This document shows positions 63,481 to 64,000 of a stretch of 64,000 nucleotides of DNA, in pieces. The notes below the pieces were generated by a model that saw only the letters and a list, made by a program, of their open reading frames with translations, searched no databases and was not told the origin of the DNA. The stretch spans positions 1 to 64,000 of the forward strand of contig NZ_PVZB01000020.1 in NCBI RefSeq assembly GCF_003002025.1, read 5' to 3'. The position numbers and the translations under genes were made by a program. Positions within the stretch are counted from its first letter, which is position 1. Every line of letters starts with the position of its first letter. The stretch comes from Paraburkholderia sp. BL25I1N1. GTDB lineage: Bacteria > Pseudomonadota > Gammaproteobacteria > Burkholderiales > Burkholderiaceae.

Positions 63481-64000
63481 ATGCTCGATACGCGTGGCCG
63501 TACGGCCGGCGCCAACGCGCGGCCGCCGCAAAACGCCGGCATGACCGCATCTCGCGATTCCCATGTCAGGGCGGGCGGACCGCGGAAAGACGCGAAACCT
63601 GCCGCGTCGCTCGAAAATTTTCTGCGTGATACGCGTTTCGATTCCGGCGACCCCGTCGCGCTTGGCGGCGTGTTGTGCGCGCTGGCCGAGCGCGGCTACG
63701 ACCGTGCGCCTGACATGCCCTTGCCTGGGCACGGCGAAACGCTGGTGCGCTGGCGTTCCTTGGCTGCGGTGGCCGCGTGCGATCTCGGGCTCGTCAAGCT
63801 GTTTGAAGGACACACGGATGCGCTCGCGATTCTCGCCGAGTTGCAAGGCCCCACGCCGCCAGCGGGAAGCCGCTGGGGCGTCTGGGCCGCCGAGCCGCCC
63901 GATGCGCGTGTGCAAGCGCTCAAGGTAGGAATCCGAAGCGATGGCGAGAACCTTCGCCTCACCGGCACGAAAGCGTGGTGCTCGGGGGCGGGTGTGGTCA
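63481..64000 (+). CDS. Acyl-CoA dehydrogenase-like protein, 3' partial
   Basis: The frame starts at ATG 63481, with GGGAGG 5 bases upstream, and stays open to the window edge, giving 173 visible residues. After a ~40-residue polar N-terminus, a helical region resembles the acyl-CoA dehydrogenase N-terminal domain. Near the edge LRLTGTKAWCSGAGVV matches the conserved middle-domain motif around the flavin site (G-x-K-x-W-C-S-G). FAD-linked oxidation of an acyl thioester is likely. Related Burkholderia proteins, as I recall, belong to gene sets with glycosyltransferases and deacetylases, which would lie outside the window. Confidence 0.78.
   Translation, partial: MLDTRGRTAGANARPPQNAGMTASRDSHVRAGGPRKDAKPAASLENFLRDTRFDSGDPVALGGVLCALAERGYDRAPDMPLPGHGETLVRWRSLAAVAACDLGLVKLFEGHTDALAILAELQGPTPPAGSRWGVWAAEPPDARVQALKVGIRSDGENLRLTGTKAWCSGAGVV

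Overview
The window looks like a chromosomal segment of a GC-rich beta-proteobacterium of the Burkholderia/Paraburkholderia group. This rests on codon use and protein style: many LysR regulators, Burkholderia-type small proteins (DUF3022-, PGDYG- and DUF2795-like), and an intact 2-ketogluconate operon. No rRNA, tRNA, insertion sequence, phage or CRISPR array was recognised. The left edge cuts a vgrG gene and the right edge cuts an acyl-CoA dehydrogenase-like gene.

Layout. (1) 1-3.7 kb: tail of a type VI secretion island. It holds the vgrG 3' end, a peptidoglycan-hydrolase effector with an M23-like half and a GH19-like half separated by one in-frame TAG, an AT-rich XAC2610-like immunity gene, and a PAAR tip protein. 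(2) 3.7-4.5 kb: non-coding, with DnaA-box-like 9-mers and GGGGA motifs. (3) 4.5-11.2 kb: tripartite RND efflux operon and a divergent TetR gene around a near-perfect palindrome. (4) 11.2-20.6 kb: LysR, cupin, DUF2795-AraC pair, C45 acyltransferase-like hydrolase, ClC channel with CBS domains, GST, and YeiH-type transporter. (5) 20.7-27.3 kb: YeiE-like LysR, then kguE-kguK-kguT-kguD-ptxS for 2-ketogluconate catabolism with a PtxS-like operator in front. (6) 27.4-35.6 kb: YhfC-like protein, small Burkholderia proteins, Spy-like periplasmic protein, LysR, Lrp plus saccharopine dehydrogenase-like pair, orphan cydX overlapping a P-loop kinase gene, a small lipoprotein, and corA. (7) 35.9-43.5 kb: RbsBAC-type sugar ABC transporter, LacI regulator and a chemoreceptor. 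(8) 43.9-52.1 kb: hydratase-like protein, the prkA-yeaH-spoVR stress module, and kgtP. (9) 52.2-64 kb: glycosyltransferase, small proteins, LysR with a frameshifted SDR gene, LysR with an MdtD-like exporter, AhpD-like protein, ferredoxin-NADP reductase-like flavoprotein, glycine-zipper protein, PAS-PAS hybrid histidine kinase, and the start of an acyl-CoA dehydrogenase-like gene.

How the genes work together. Most of the window is ordinary accessory metabolism: import and catabolism of sugar acids and sugars, efflux, and stress response, each with a local regulator and often a visible palindromic operator. The most unusual places are the split effector and its immunity gene, the DnaA-box-rich non-coding block beside it, the cydX-kinase pair with no cydAB, and the SDR gene broken by a small deletion. 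I found no clearly new multi-gene system. These are the best candidates for a second look.
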